Source: Sambucus nigra (taxonomy: Eukaryota > Streptophyta > Magnoliopsida > Dipsacales > Adoxaceae). From it: a stretch of DNA of 64,000 bases. The notes beneath the pieces were generated by a model. The model had not been told where the DNA came from. It worked only from the letters and a program-made list of their open reading frames with translations, and did not search any database. Below, piece after piece: positions 34,887 through 45,700 of the stretch; within the stretch, counting starts at the first letter, position 1, and each line of letters starts with the position of its first letter. The position numbers and the translations under genes are program-made. Where the stretch lies: the NCBI GenBank assembly GCA_949130495.1, contig OX422214.1:253398187-253462186 (forward strand), given 5' to 3'.

Positions 34887-34976
34887 CTGAGATTAAACAA
34901 ACTATTGAATTGGTACAAATAGAGAGAGACCGAGAGAAAGACCTAGGTTTTTTGTTTTGAGGTTTAATGGGTTTTA
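34887..34976 (-). promoter_or_regulatory. Short ELP1 5' leader/proximal promoter before the transposon
   Basis: Only about 90 bp separate the ELP1 start codon from the TTA target site of the PIF/Harbinger-like element. The stretch has an AGAGAGAGACCGAGAGAAAG purine run but no obvious TATA box at a usable distance. It is probably mostly 5' UTR, so the promoter must lie within or be supplied by the inserted element. Confidence 0.45.
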
Positions 34977-35366
34977 GGCCTCCTTTGCGAGTTTCCGAAA
35001 GAAAGGAAAAGAAAAGAAATGAAAGGAAAGTTTTATTATAAGATAAAAGAAATAAAAAGGAAGAAAGGAAAGGAAAGGAAAGTGACTTTGATTTTCTTTT
35101 TTCTTTGTTTGTGAGTTAAAAAGAAAGAAAAGAAAAAAAATATTTATATCTTTATAATTAACAAAGTATGTTATAACATTTTAAATAAAATAATAATATG
35201 TTAATTCATCATGCAAACCAACACAATAATAGATTATAAGTCTTGATAAAAAAATTATAATAAAATGTCTCAAACCATAATAATAAGTCTTAAATATATA
35301 GTCCAAAAAATGGCACTAAATTATTCATGAAATAAGATATCTCCAAAACATAAACTTCATAATGCA

Positions 35367-36375
35367 TCACGGAGCACAAGTAGTTCCCATCATTTTCTCG
35401 AAAATTGTCAAGCGTCTCTCGAAAGGACAACCGAGCATTATCCTTGCTTTGTCGGGATTTTGTGAGAGAAAAAGATATGCATCATCAATAACATGTGAAT
35501 GGACTCCAATAGCCACCAAATCCTCAAAAATTTCTGACTCCGAGTAAACACGTGGGCGGGATTCTTTAATAACTGTATTTCCCTCTCGAATTGCATGGGC
35601 CACATTATCAAGGGCACTCTTCAAAAAATTATTTCCATCTTCATTGTGCGAAGTCTTCTTTTTTTCCCTTTTGATGTTGTTGTGTCATCACATTGATTAT
35701 GCATTTGATTGAGCATCACGTCCCCCCCGTCAGCTGAATCACTACCAAAACTTTCAAGAATAATATCATCATCTAAATCAATATCATCAATGGTAATACT
35801 CTCACTCTCATCAATAGACATATCCCAACGACGCTTCTTTTCCTTAGCTATCTCAGCGCCGTCACCCGTGGCTCGATTATTGGCAAATAGCTCTGCCAAC
35901 TTATCATAGTTGTTGACAGGTTTTGTCATCCATTTTTTCGCTTCAGGTTTCGCCTATCATAAAAAAAATAATTAACAATTAATATACTATCGCTACCAAA
36001 CTAATTTACTTAAGCTTAATTTGGAATGCTTACTTGGACTAAATTTTCCCAAACTTCAGGCTCAGCGCTCCACATTTTAGTTATCGGACTCCAGGCAAAA
36101 CCGCTCAAATTTTTAAACAAATCATAGCATTTATTGAAATGCTCTTTTAGAGTTTTTAGTCGATTTTTTAAATGCTCATTTATAAGCTCAATGTTAGGAA
36201 TATTTGCATGCAACTCGCTCAGCATATTATTGTACGCTTTAGTTATGAATGTTCCGTCAATCCTATTTCCTTTATGTTCCTAGTAAAGCATTGCTTCAAT
36301 GAACATATCATCCATTTGAGATGTCCAAGTCAAATGAATTTTTTTTGCACCATCATCTTTTATTTTCTGGCTCAT
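35367..36375 (-). pseudogene. Myb/SANT-like accessory gene of PIF/Harbinger (broken)
   Basis: Two exons are visible: 36035-36375 and 35367-35953, with GT-AG borders (donor GTCCAA/GTAAGC; acceptor TATGATAG before GCGAAACC). The text fits the plant Myb/SANT-like DNA-binding family: LTWTSQMDDMFIEAML near the N-terminus, KAYNNMLSELH, GFAWSPITKMWSAEPEVWE, then an acidic region and the C-terminal ESEIFEDLVAIGV. This family pairs with PIF transposases and is thought to help DNA binding or nuclear import. One in-frame TAG lies after EAMLY near 36295, and a one-base frame shift lies near 35650, so it cannot make the full protein. Confidence 0.8.
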
Positions 36376-36646
36376 TGTTAGTATTTATACAAAAGCATAA
36401 ATATTAGTCATTACGCACCAACATCTTTTATGATAAAAACATTAACATAAAAAATAAATAACAACATTTATATCAAATGAAACTCTTTAATGCTTATTAT
36501 AATTCAATTTTTAATTGCTTCAAATGTACGAGAACTTGGAATCACAAACCATAATCATTCCACATATTAGTCGATATGAAATTTCTTATATGTTCTCCTC
36601 GTTCGGCATCCTCATTCCCATCCCGTGGAGGGCCAACTTCATCGTC

Positions 36647-37684
36647 TTAATCTGGGTCTTCATTTTCAAGCTCTTCATCAACTGCTTTTAAAATAACTTC
36701 ATCAGGGTCTGCCTCCATTAGGTAACTATGTAGAATACAACATACTAGAATAATTTCAGATTGTGTGTGAATTGAAAAGAATGATTCGGCTTCGCTTTTT
36801 ATAATTGGAAATCGCCTCTTCAATACCCCAAACGCTCGTACAATTGCATTGCGTAGTGATGCTCGTTCAATTTATCTTCTCTCGTAAGTGCATTTTTAAT
36901 AATCCTAGAGTTGGAAGCAGTCCCTTCCCACCCGGGTAGTACGTAGGTAAATTTTAAATCAAATGTACACGCAGCCAACACATTTTGTGTTGGAAAATCC
37001 TTTCTCCCACAATACCTCACAGCTTCCCTCTCAGCCACTTTGACACGAACATGGGTGCCATCAATTCCCCCAACACGATCCTGACATAAATATGATACGT
37101 GAATGTCTATCTATTTCAATATAGTTGAAATTAGCAAATTCAAAACCAGTTGCATTAAGTTACCTTAAAGTAAGGAAAAAATCGATCGTTGTGAAGTATT
37201 TCAGGAGGAACTTGTGCTCCGGTGGGTTGTCTCAAAAATATTTCTTCCAAAGTTATTATTGCTTTCAAAACTTTATGAAAATGATGACTAACTGTTTCAC
37301 TGGATCGGCGAAAGAAAAATGAAATTGTGTAGTTCCTCACATATTTTGATAGTATGTGCAGGAACTTGGCAACTTGCTCTTCAACTGACACTCGTTGAGT
37401 TGGTAACAAACCACCAAAATTTTCTAATGTCTTGCAAAGTGTTATATAAGCTTGTGGTCCCATGCATATAACACCGCGACACCGTTCGGACGTGTAATTT
37501 GTAACATTAATTCATCCCGTACTCTTTGTCGTTCGGTTCATGAACCCCATATATGTCGATCTCTACGAAGTCTTCGATGTGCAATATAATTAATTATTTG
37601 ATTCATAACTTCAACCGCAATTAATTGTCAACTTCTCACCAACATGATGAGTTCATTTGTTTTCTCATTGTCTTGATTATCCAT
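36647..37684 (-). pseudogene. PIF/Harbinger transposase (ALP1-like DDE nuclease), broken
   Basis: On the minus strand: NQIINYIAHRRLRRDRHIWGS near the N-terminus, MGPQAYITLCKTLENFGG, VRNYTISFFFRRSSETVSHHFHK, then an intron (donor TTTAAG/GTAACT at 37163; coding resumes at 37080), GGIDGTHVRVKV with the first catalytic Asp, GWEGTASNSRIIKNAL, and ASLRNAIVRAFGVLKRRFP near the end. Defects: two early stops, a frame shift near 37470, a deletion after REDKL removing the central part of the DDE domain, Asn where the second Asp is expected (SNSRII) and Val where the catalytic Glu is expected (RNAIVRAFG). It is certainly inactive. Confidence 0.85.
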
Positions 37685-37730
37685 CTAGTAAATGGGAAAA
37701 GATTAATTAAAAAATAGAACTTTTATTATT

Positions 37731-37772
37731 ATAATTAATATAACTAACAGATTATATATATATATATATATA
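37731..37772. repeat. Left flank of the provirus: 23-bp inverted repeat plus (TA)n
   Basis: 37731-37753 is the exact reverse complement of 47891-47913 on the far side of the provirus. Each is followed on its inner side by a TA run. See the matching entry at 47819-47913. Confidence 0.9.
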
Positions 37773-38005
37773 CAGACAGGCTCAGGTGCGGACTTCCCGT
37801 GCGGACTTTTGTCCTTATCCCGAAAGTGGTCCCCTCGTGGTCCCAAAGACTTTTGTTATTTACTGTAGATGGTCCCCCTCTTGTCTTATACTAAAACCTT
37901 AGTTTAAGACTATATATTTAGAAGATTTATAATCTAGACCCAAAATTGGTATCAAGACTTTTAAGATTTTAGAACCTCGCCAAATTCCGACCAAAACCCT
38001 AATTC

Positions 38006-38017
38006 TGGTATCAGAGC
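38006..38017 (+). other. Pararetrovirus primer binding site (tRNA-Met)
   Basis: TGGTATCAGAGC is the caulimovirid minus-strand primer site and marks the conventional genome position 1. A second, imperfect TGGTATCAAGAC lies at 37947-37958. Confidence 0.9.
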
Positions 38018-38057
38018 CATAAGACGTTCCTTTTAGACATACGATTAAAAGACTTTA

Positions 38058-38558
38058 ATGCCCTTGGGATTTATCCCTCGCATTTACCAAGATATTTTTG
38101 GAACCAACCCAGACTACCAACCTATACCTATAACTGATTTAGACTCAGAAGGTTGTTTAACCACACACATAGACGGTTGTTCACACATTGAACATATCCC
38201 AGCCAAACACGCAGATAGTAGACAAGTCACTGCTAGTGCTATTAATAGCATAATAGACCAAAATAAGTGTATATTGCTTATATTAAGACAATTAATAAAA
38301 GACACTCATACCTTAGAAACAGAGATCAAAAATATCTCTACAAGATTATTAGACATAGATAATCAAATCCCAATAGACTTAGTACAAGTGTTACAAGATA
38401 TAAATATTAAGACTAATCATATAGAAGTCCTTAACAAAGACTTTCTAGAAATTAAGACTTTAATTAAAAATCAAGACAGTGAGTTAATTAAACTTACTAA
38501 AGAACAAGCTAAGCTTATCCCTAGACTTGATAGTTATCTTCCTAATGGAGATAGTTAG
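38058..38558 (+). CDS. Pararetrovirus ORF, 166 aa, coiled-coil
   Basis: The first ORF after the primer site. The C-terminal two thirds (from about residue 80) has heptad-spaced Ile/Leu with Lys/Asp/Glu (for example ETEIKNISTRLLDIDNQIP), predicting a coiled coil. In other caulimovirids small coiled-coil proteins in this place associate with virions or help transmission; that role here is inference. It overlaps the next ORF by 32 nt in another frame, as compact viral genes often do. It has no conserved enzymatic motif. Confidence 0.65.
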   Translation: MPLGFIPRIYQDIFGTNPDYQPIPITDLDSEGCLTTHIDGCSHIEHIPAKHADSRQVTASAINSIIDQNKCILLILRQLIKDTHTLETEIKNISTRLLDIDNQIPIDLVQVLQDINIKTNHIEVLNKDFLEIKTLIKNQDSELIKLTKEQAKLIPRLDSYLPNGDS

Positions 38559-41500
38559 ATCAGACTGGAATGAGGTATCAAAAGACCTCTTCATTCAGAC
38601 CTTATCCGAATTCTATCAAAGAATTTTAGAAAAGATAAACGATGATAGATTTTATTACAAGATAAATGAAAATGAGATTGCCAACGCAACTAAAGCAACT
38701 AGACTTATATTAGAAAGATTAAATTTAATTTCTACATCTATAGCAGCTACCCAAGACTATAATAGTAGCTTTGTTAAAGACTTGCATTTAGACTTAAAGG
38801 CTAAGACAGAAGGATTAACTACCTTCTACACAGACTTTGTTAAATTTCAACAGAATTTAGCAAATTACCTTAATAATATGGAAAGACATAATCTATCTAA
38901 AATGGATAGCATTATTAATGAACTTAGACTAGACATGGCCCAAGTGGAAGAAAAATACGGTGAAATTATAAACGGAATTAAGGCCGTATATAATAAACCT
39001 TCCCAAGCAGAAATAGACTCGCATTTTATTCTAACTAGGTTAGATAAAATTGAAAAGACTGTAGAAGCCATAGAAGTTAGAAATATGCAACAATTAGAAA
39101 AAGATAATGAAGTAAAAGACTATATCACTAACGTTGGTAAAACCATTGTTAATTCTCTAGATAGACATAGTGAAGAAACTTTTGAAAAGACTAGAAAGGA
39201 AAATAAGAATTTTAAAGAAGAAATCCTTAATCAGCTAAAAAGACAAAAAGATTATTCAGACTTCTTAGAAAGAATTGAAAAAAGACTCGAACAAAAACAG
39301 GTAACCACCTGTAAGTTTAAAGAAACCCCTCCCATAGAAACTAGAGAAAGGAATACTATAGGTAGACGAGTCATAAATGACGGATTAGATAAGACTAGCA
39401 AGGTAGCCAGCTCTATCCCAAATATTGGACAGAGTAATCATATGCTTCAAAGACTTAAGGATTCATCCTCCAATGTTAGGACATGGTGGAAAGAAAGAAA
39501 TTTCACCAATCCTCTCCAATGGAAGGAGTGGGGTGAAGTGGACTGGAAGATCGTGGAAGATTCCATCCATAATGGACAACTTCCAGCCGTTAGATATATA
39601 GACCTATTTAAAGAAGGTGCCATTCCTAAGACTCCCAATTATAACATGACCTACCATTGTAGAAATCATGTGTTAGACAAATCTTATACTGAGCTCCAAG
39701 TATTTGACTCAGAATGGCTTAGATCTAGAGGAACTGATAGGAAGTTCCAATTCCTAACCTTTGGACTCTTTCAAGCAAGAATCCAAGGATTACATAGACC
39801 CCAGAATAATATTAACATATTATGCTGTTTAGTAGACAAAAGATGGAAAGACTTTGAGAAGAGTCTTATTGGAATAGCCCAATTAGAAATGTCAGACAAC
39901 ATTGGATACTTTAATGTCATTCCGGCATTTACAGTAACCGTAGACACCGCCAAGCATTTTAAGTTAATCTTATATGCTAGTGGTTATGAAGACTATATTA
40001 TCCCAGACTCTAATATAAATATAGAATTTCAAAGCTATGTGAAGTTCTCCCAATTTCCTTATGAAGGAATGCAATCGGGAATTCCTAGCGGTAGACTTAA
40101 TGAAGAAATCTTAGTAAGAACTAATGTATCAGACTATAATCATACTTACAGTATTAGGAATACTGGACCTATGAAAGAGAAAGCTAAGACTCTCTGGCAA
40201 TTGCCAGAATTTCAAGAAACTAAGACTATACAAAATAAACCCTTGTTTATTAATCAAGACGACGTCACTGGAAATGTTACCATCCAGTTTGGTCCCCCTA
40301 AGATTGTCAATAAGAATATCCAGACCGAAGAAATTAGATTTAGGAATATGGGAGAAGCCATAATCAATGATCCTTCAGAAGGAGAATGTAGTAGTAAGAC
40401 TAGTGCTAGTTTACTTAGACAAGCCCCGACAATTAGACCTAGAAGATCATTTGAACAAAAAGACTTAGTTAAAGAAAAAGCTAGGATCCAAAACTTTGGA
40501 CATGAACCCTCAGAATTGGATATGAAGACATTCAAAGGCAACCTTAAGAAAAGTCATTCTGTTAGGTTTCAAGAAAGAGAAAGATTTAATATGATAGCCC
40601 AAGACCGCATATTAAAATTAAAAGAATCTAAGAACACTAAGGAACTTCTTAGAAACTTAAGACTAATAGAAGAAGGAGAACAAAGACTAATGCCAGCTAC
40701 ACAAGTAGAACCTAGTAAACAAGAGATAGGAAGTAGTAGTAGGCTAGAAGATGCTCCTAGACCTTTTAGTAAACCTATAGGAATAAATATTCCTATATAC
40801 TCTAGCACCGTAGTAAAGACTAAACCTGATTATATAAAAGACTTCCCAACTAGTGACAAGAGTTTCACTCCCGTCAAGACCATGGCAAGCCAAGCCATAA
40901 ATCCAGTAGGTATATACCTCAACCTAGACAATGTGCAAGATAGGAAGAAATCCTTAGACGAATGGCGTAATCAGATGAACATGTGTTTTGCGTCTAATGA
41001 ACAATGGGATGCAAGTTCATGTAAGCAGTACGCTGAGCAATCCATTAGAGGAATTGCAAAAGACTACTTAGATAGTTTAAGAAAGGCTACAGATGAAGAC
41101 TCCTTAGCTAAGATCGAGAAAATAAAGGAAAACCTAGAAGAACGATCAATTGAAGAATATATTCAATTGTTCACTGTACAATTTATTGGAGCCGGACATC
41201 TAGCTCAGATCAATGAACAAGACCTAGCAAAAACTAAGTTAGCCCTCCTTAGCATTTGTAAGTTAGATAAGATAAATGAATATAGCAATAATTATGAACA
41301 ACTATATTACCAAATTAAAGAATTTGGAGAGACCTTAAAAGATGAATACTTTAGAAAGATACCAGCCATAGGACAAATCCTAATTAATGAATATAGGAAT
41401 TGGCCAGGAGTATCTGGAGTTAAGAATAACTCCCTTGGTGAAAGAATCAATTTCGCCAAAGACTATATCATATCAAAGAGACGTGATATAACCCAAGGAA

Positions 41501-41625
41501 AGTTAATAGAAGAAACTTTCAAGCAGATCCCTCCAATCAAAGACGAAAGAGACATTGCTCCAATCCAATGGGGATGTGGAAATGAATCTAACAAAATTCA
41601 AAAAGAAAGTAGAATGGAAACATAG
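38527..41625 (+). CDS. Pararetrovirus movement protein / coat protein ORF, 1032 aa
   Basis: Residues 1-300 are rich in predicted coiled coil (NLANYLNNMERHNLSKMDSI). Residues about 325-520 look like a 30K-superfamily movement protein (WKIVEDSIHNGQLPAVRYID, FQFLTFGLFQARIQGLHRP, NIGYFNVIPAFTVTV), which modifies plasmodesmata for cell-to-cell spread. Residues about 790-990 resemble the capsid core (SLDEWRNQMNMCFASNEQW, then SIEEYIQLFTVQFIGAG). The frame ends at 41625 before the capsid's usual zinc knuckle, which is carried in the overlapping next ORF. So either the viral layout differs or one frame change has broken the polyprotein. Confidence 0.85.
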   Translation: MIVIFLMEIVRSDWNEVSKDLFIQTLSEFYQRILEKINDDRFYYKINENEIANATKATRLILERLNLISTSIAATQDYNSSFVKDLHLDLKAKTEGLTTFYTDFVKFQQNLANYLNNMERHNLSKMDSIINELRLDMAQVEEKYGEIINGIKAVYNKPSQAEIDSHFILTRLDKIEKTVEAIEVRNMQQLEKDNEVKDYITNVGKTIVNSLDRHSEETFEKTRKENKNFKEEILNQLKRQKDYSDFLERIEKRLEQKQVTTCKFKETPPIETRERNTIGRRVINDGLDKTSKVASSIPNIGQSNHMLQRLKDSSSNVRTWWKERNFTNPLQWKEWGEVDWKIVEDSIHNGQLPAVRYIDLFKEGAIPKTPNYNMTYHCRNHVLDKSYTELQVFDSEWLRSRGTDRKFQFLTFGLFQARIQGLHRPQNNINILCCLVDKRWKDFEKSLIGIAQLEMSDNIGYFNVIPAFTVTVDTAKHFKLILYASGYEDYIIPDSNINIEFQSYVKFSQFPYEGMQSGIPSGRLNEEILVRTNVSDYNHTYSIRNTGPMKEKAKTLWQLPEFQETKTIQNKPLFINQDDVTGNVTIQFGPPKIVNKNIQTEEIRFRNMGEAIINDPSEGECSSKTSASLLRQAPTIRPRRSFEQKDLVKEKARIQNFGHEPSELDMKTFKGNLKKSHSVRFQERERFNMIAQDRILKLKESKNTKELLRNLRLIEEGEQRLMPATQVEPSKQEIGSSSRLEDAPRPFSKPIGINIPIYSSTVVKTKPDYIKDFPTSDKSFTPVKTMASQAINPVGIYLNLDNVQDRKKSLDEWRNQMNMCFASNEQWDASSCKQYAEQSIRGIAKDYLDSLRKATDEDSLAKIEKIKENLEERSIEEYIQLFTVQFIGAGHLAQINEQDLAKTKLALLSICKLDKINEYSNNYEQLYYQIKEFGETLKDEYFRKIPAIGQILINEYRNWPGVSGVKNNSLGERINFAKDYIISKRRDITQGKLIEETFKQIPPIKDERDIAPIQWGCGNESNKIQKESRMET

Positions 41626-42760
41626 GAAGTTTAAGACTAGACCTTTAGGATTTCCAAAGAAATACAAATTTAGACAATCTACTACCTTTAGGGAAAAGAA
41701 TCCTAAGACTAAGAAAAATAGATTTAATCAAAGAAGATACTTTAAGAAAAATACTAGTAAGTATAAGAAGGTTCCTAATTATAGGAAGGAAAAAGACGTA
41801 GCTCAATCTAAGACCGCCACCAAAGAGTGTTGGACTTGCGGCAAAGAAGGACACTTTGCTAAAGACTGCCCTAATAAGAAAGATAAAGAAAGTATTAAGA
41901 TTATTAATACAATATTAGACTATGCAGATCAAGAAGAACTAGATATCCTATATGCTATAGAAATATCAGACATAGAAGATGATGATAACACTAGTATCTA
42001 TAGTGTTTACACAGACAGTGATTCAGAAGACTATAGTGATACTGATGAGTATGAAGACTCTCAGGATACCTTAGACTTATATATGATGCAGACTGATCTA
42101 GGCGATCTAGATAATGAATATATAGACTTTGAAGACGCTTGGTACAAATGTATATTAAGCCCCTTTCTGAAGAAAAGATGGACTGTTAGTAATCCAGAGC
42201 TACTAACCTATATACCTAGATGTTACTTTGATGAAAGACATTACTGCACGTTTGAGATGAAATGTTGCAAAAAAGACTTTAGATGTGTAGAATGTTTTGA
42301 GACTATACAAACAGAATTATTTATGGTTTGTATTGTTTGTCAACTACACTACCATGAAGACTGTTGGAGAACTAGATTTAGAGCAATTTATACTAGCCAG
42401 TATGACGCTCAAATAGACTTAGATATTAAAACCTATTATCAAGACATTGATAGGAATATATCCAAAAGATTGCAAGAAAATGAAGACTTCAAAGGAAAAG
42501 GAATTTCCTATGACTTAGACGAATATCATTCTGATGATAGTTCAGAAGAACAAATACCCTTAGATCTTATAGATAAACCCCAGAAAGGAATATCTATTTT
42601 AGAAAAGAATAATTTAGGAATTTCTACTAAACCACATGCTTGTTTTGTAGAATTATTTGTTCAACATAAAGACTATCCTAAAAGACTTTCAGCCTTTATA
42701 GATACAGGGTGCTTCAGAGTATTTGTAAGGCTAATGCCTTCCCTGAAGACTACTTTTTAG
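41555..42760 (+). CDS. Pararetrovirus zinc-knuckle and protease ORF, 401 aa
   Basis: The ORF starts with a basic stretch, then a CCHC knuckle CWTCGKEGHFAKDC at 41827-41870 (nucleic-acid binding, normally at the coat C-terminus). An acidic Asp/Glu/Ser-rich linker follows, then a second Cys/His cluster around CCKKDFRCVECFE ... CIVCQLHYHEDCW (42260-42375), comparable with the second Cys-rich motif of badnavirus-like members. The aspartic protease begins at 42690 with FIDTGC (active-site D-T-G at 42701-42709). The frame then shifts and stops at 42760, so the protease is cut just after its active-site motif. It overlaps the upstream ORF by 71 nt and the downstream one by 52 nt. Confidence 0.78.
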   Translation: MLQSNGDVEMNLTKFKKKVEWKHRKFKTRPLGFPKKYKFRQSTTFREKNPKTKKNRFNQRRYFKKNTSKYKKVPNYRKEKDVAQSKTATKECWTCGKEGHFAKDCPNKKDKESIKIINTILDYADQEELDILYAIEISDIEDDDNTSIYSVYTDSDSEDYSDTDEYEDSQDTLDLYMMQTDLGDLDNEYIDFEDAWYKCILSPFLKKRWTVSNPELLTYIPRCYFDERHYCTFEMKCCKKDFRCVECFETIQTELFMVCIVCQLHYHEDCWRTRFRAIYTSQYDAQIDLDIKTYYQDIDRNISKRLQENEDFKGKGISYDLDEYHSDDSSEEQIPLDLIDKPQKGISILEKNNLGISTKPHACFVELFVQHKDYPKRLSAFIDTGCFRVFVRLMPSLKTTF

Positions 42761-45700
42761 AAAGTACTCAAGAAATCTATGGTAAAGTGGCTAATGGAGA
42801 TCCATTTACCTTATATTTCCAGACTATTCCTATTTATTTTAAATTAGGAAATCAGACCAACAAAACCATTAATCATCGGTTTTGGATAATGGATCCTCGT
42901 CCTAGTTTCACAGGAAACCTTATTTTAGGACAAGACTTTAATAGTAAATATCATCCTTATACCCAGTATAATGATAAGATATTAATTAGTGACCAAGAGG
43001 AATTTAATATTAAAGCTCCTCTAATAGATCATAAGACTGCCTTTGACCTTATGCAGGTCAAGCCCAATTATAGACCCATAAAACATCAGAGTTCTTCAGC
43101 TGAGCATGGTGGACCTAGACCTACAACCCAACAAGAAGCCTTAGAAATAACTAAACCCTTACAAAAAGAGTGTAAGTGTCCAGATCAAAAGTGTTATAAG
43201 CAAATAGCGCTTATACAACAAGACATTTTAGATCAAGCCCAGCAGACCTTATTACAGATTCAAGCCATATCCAAACAGAAGAAAATGGATATAGAAGTTG
43301 AAAAAGAGAAGATTAGGCAACTAGCTGAGCCTACTTTAGGAGAAAATCCCATTGCTAAGTGGGATAAAGACCAAAGCTATTGTGAAATCATCCCTATTAA
43401 CCCAGACGCCACTATTAATGGTGGAACCTATAAGAAAGGGTACTCACAAGAAGATAGAGAAGAATTCAAGAAAGACATAGAAGAAATGCTTAAGCTAGGC
43501 ATTATTAGAGAAAGTAAAAGTAGACATAATAGCTTAGCCTTCTATGTTCAAAATGAATCTGAACGTAAACGAGGAAAAAGACGCATGGTTATAGATTATA
43601 GACAATTAAATAAGAATTGTGAATTTGATTCTTATAAAATACCAGACAAGAATAATTTGATAAATTTAATAGAAGATAGAATAATATTCAGTAAGTTTGA
43701 TTGCAAATCAGGCTTCTGGCAAATTAAGATGCATCCAGACAGTATTACTTGGACAGCCTTTAGTGTGCCCCAAGGAAAATACGAATGGCTAGTCATGCCA
43801 TTCGGATACTTGAATGCTCCTCAAGTTTTCCAAAGAAGAATGGATAATATATTTAGACCTTATTCAGAATTTTGTCTTGTTTACATAGATGATATTCTTG
43901 TAGCCAGTAAGACTGAGATAGAGCATGTAGACCATCTTAAAAAGATTATTCTAGAATTAGACAAACATGGTATTTTTATTTCCGAAAGGAAAATGCAATT
44001 ATTTCAGACTGAGATAGACTTTGTGGGAATGCATATTAATAAAGGAAAATTATCCTTGGCAGAACACATAACTAAAAAGATCCTTGAGTTTCCAGACCAA
44101 CTCAAAGATAGAAAACAATTACAGTCATTTTTAGGATTGCTCAATTGTGCTGCAGACTTTATTAAAGACCTTGCTTCAAAAAGACAAAGCTTAACATCCA
44201 AATTAAAAGGAACAGACAAAACTAATCCCTTTTATTGGACTGAAGACGATTTTAAAGTAATAAGACAAATTAAAGATGCAGTCAAGAACATTCCTTTACT
44301 TGAGCTGCCTAATGCAGAAGACCAGTTCATAGTTGAAACAGATGCCTCTGATAAGCAATGGGGAGCAGTATACTTTGCCATTGATCATCAAACAAAAAAG
44401 AAGAAATTATGTAGACATAGTTCTGGAACTTTCACAGACCCAGAAACAAGATATACTGCCCATGAAAAAGAAGTTTTAGCAATAGTAAGGGCAATAGAAA
44501 AATATATGTTATTTCTTAGACCTAAACATTTTACTGTTTATACAGACTCTTCTTATGCAGTAAAATTCAGAGACTTAGATTTATCTAAATCAAGAACTAA
44601 TAGACTTATTAGATGGCAGCAATTGCTTAATGGTTATGACTTCTCTGTTATTCATATTAAGGGAAGTAAAAATACCATTCCAGATATTATATCAAGAGAG
44701 CCAATGTTTACTAACACTAATATAATTTCATATTTTATGTTGCAAACAGAAGACTTAGAAGACATGAGTTCCTCTGGAACAAATAGACTGAACAAAGACG
44801 ATGTTGCAGACTATCTTAGACGCGTAAGACCAAATGCTGGTGTAACGCAAAGACAGACTCATATTCAAGACTCTCAAGAAAGACCAATCCTAGAGAACTT
44901 TGATGATATCTTAGTTCCTCCTGAAAAATCTAGACAAGAGATTATTTCCCAAAATAGACTCATTGGGAAGATGTATTTCCCCCAATATAGACCCGATCAA
45001 AGATATCCAGACTTGATCAAATTTAGACGAGAATTCTCAGAAGACGAAAATACTCTTGTAGATGCCATATGGTGGAACGTAAAGAATAGACTTTGGATTG
45101 AGTTCAAACAAAATTTGGTAGCTATTGCCAAATTTATGAGAACCCAAAGACTCGCAGTTACCCAGCTTAGTGGTAATACTGTGCCTAGACCTCAGAATCA
45201 GACTTATGCTCAGACTCTTGGAGAAATCTCCAAAGCTAGACCCAATGATAATTTTTGTTATCAAAAAAAGACTTTTAAGACTAAGATTGTTATACCATTT
45301 GGTCATAATAATCTTCCATTAACTGAAGACTTTAAAACAGAATCTAATAACATTATTGATCATTTTAATATGTTATTATCAGGAATAAGTGGAGATGCCT
45401 TAATAGTTAAAGGTTTCTTCAAAGACATTCCAAAAATATATCTTTTTGGAAAATCAGAAATGACACATATAACTCTTGCAGACCACGGGTTCATTGGACT
45501 CGTTCAAATAAAAGACATTGAAGACTCTGTTGCTCTTGGAAAGATAGTCCATGAGTATGTTAAAAAGGTAGAAGATTTCCTTCCTTTATTTGCTAGAATC
45601 TATCAGATTGCTCCAAGTTCCTGCGGAGGAATGAGGGTGGAAGGATTTAGACTTGTTAGATTTTCTAACTATACATTTGAAGACATTGAGATCCTATCTG

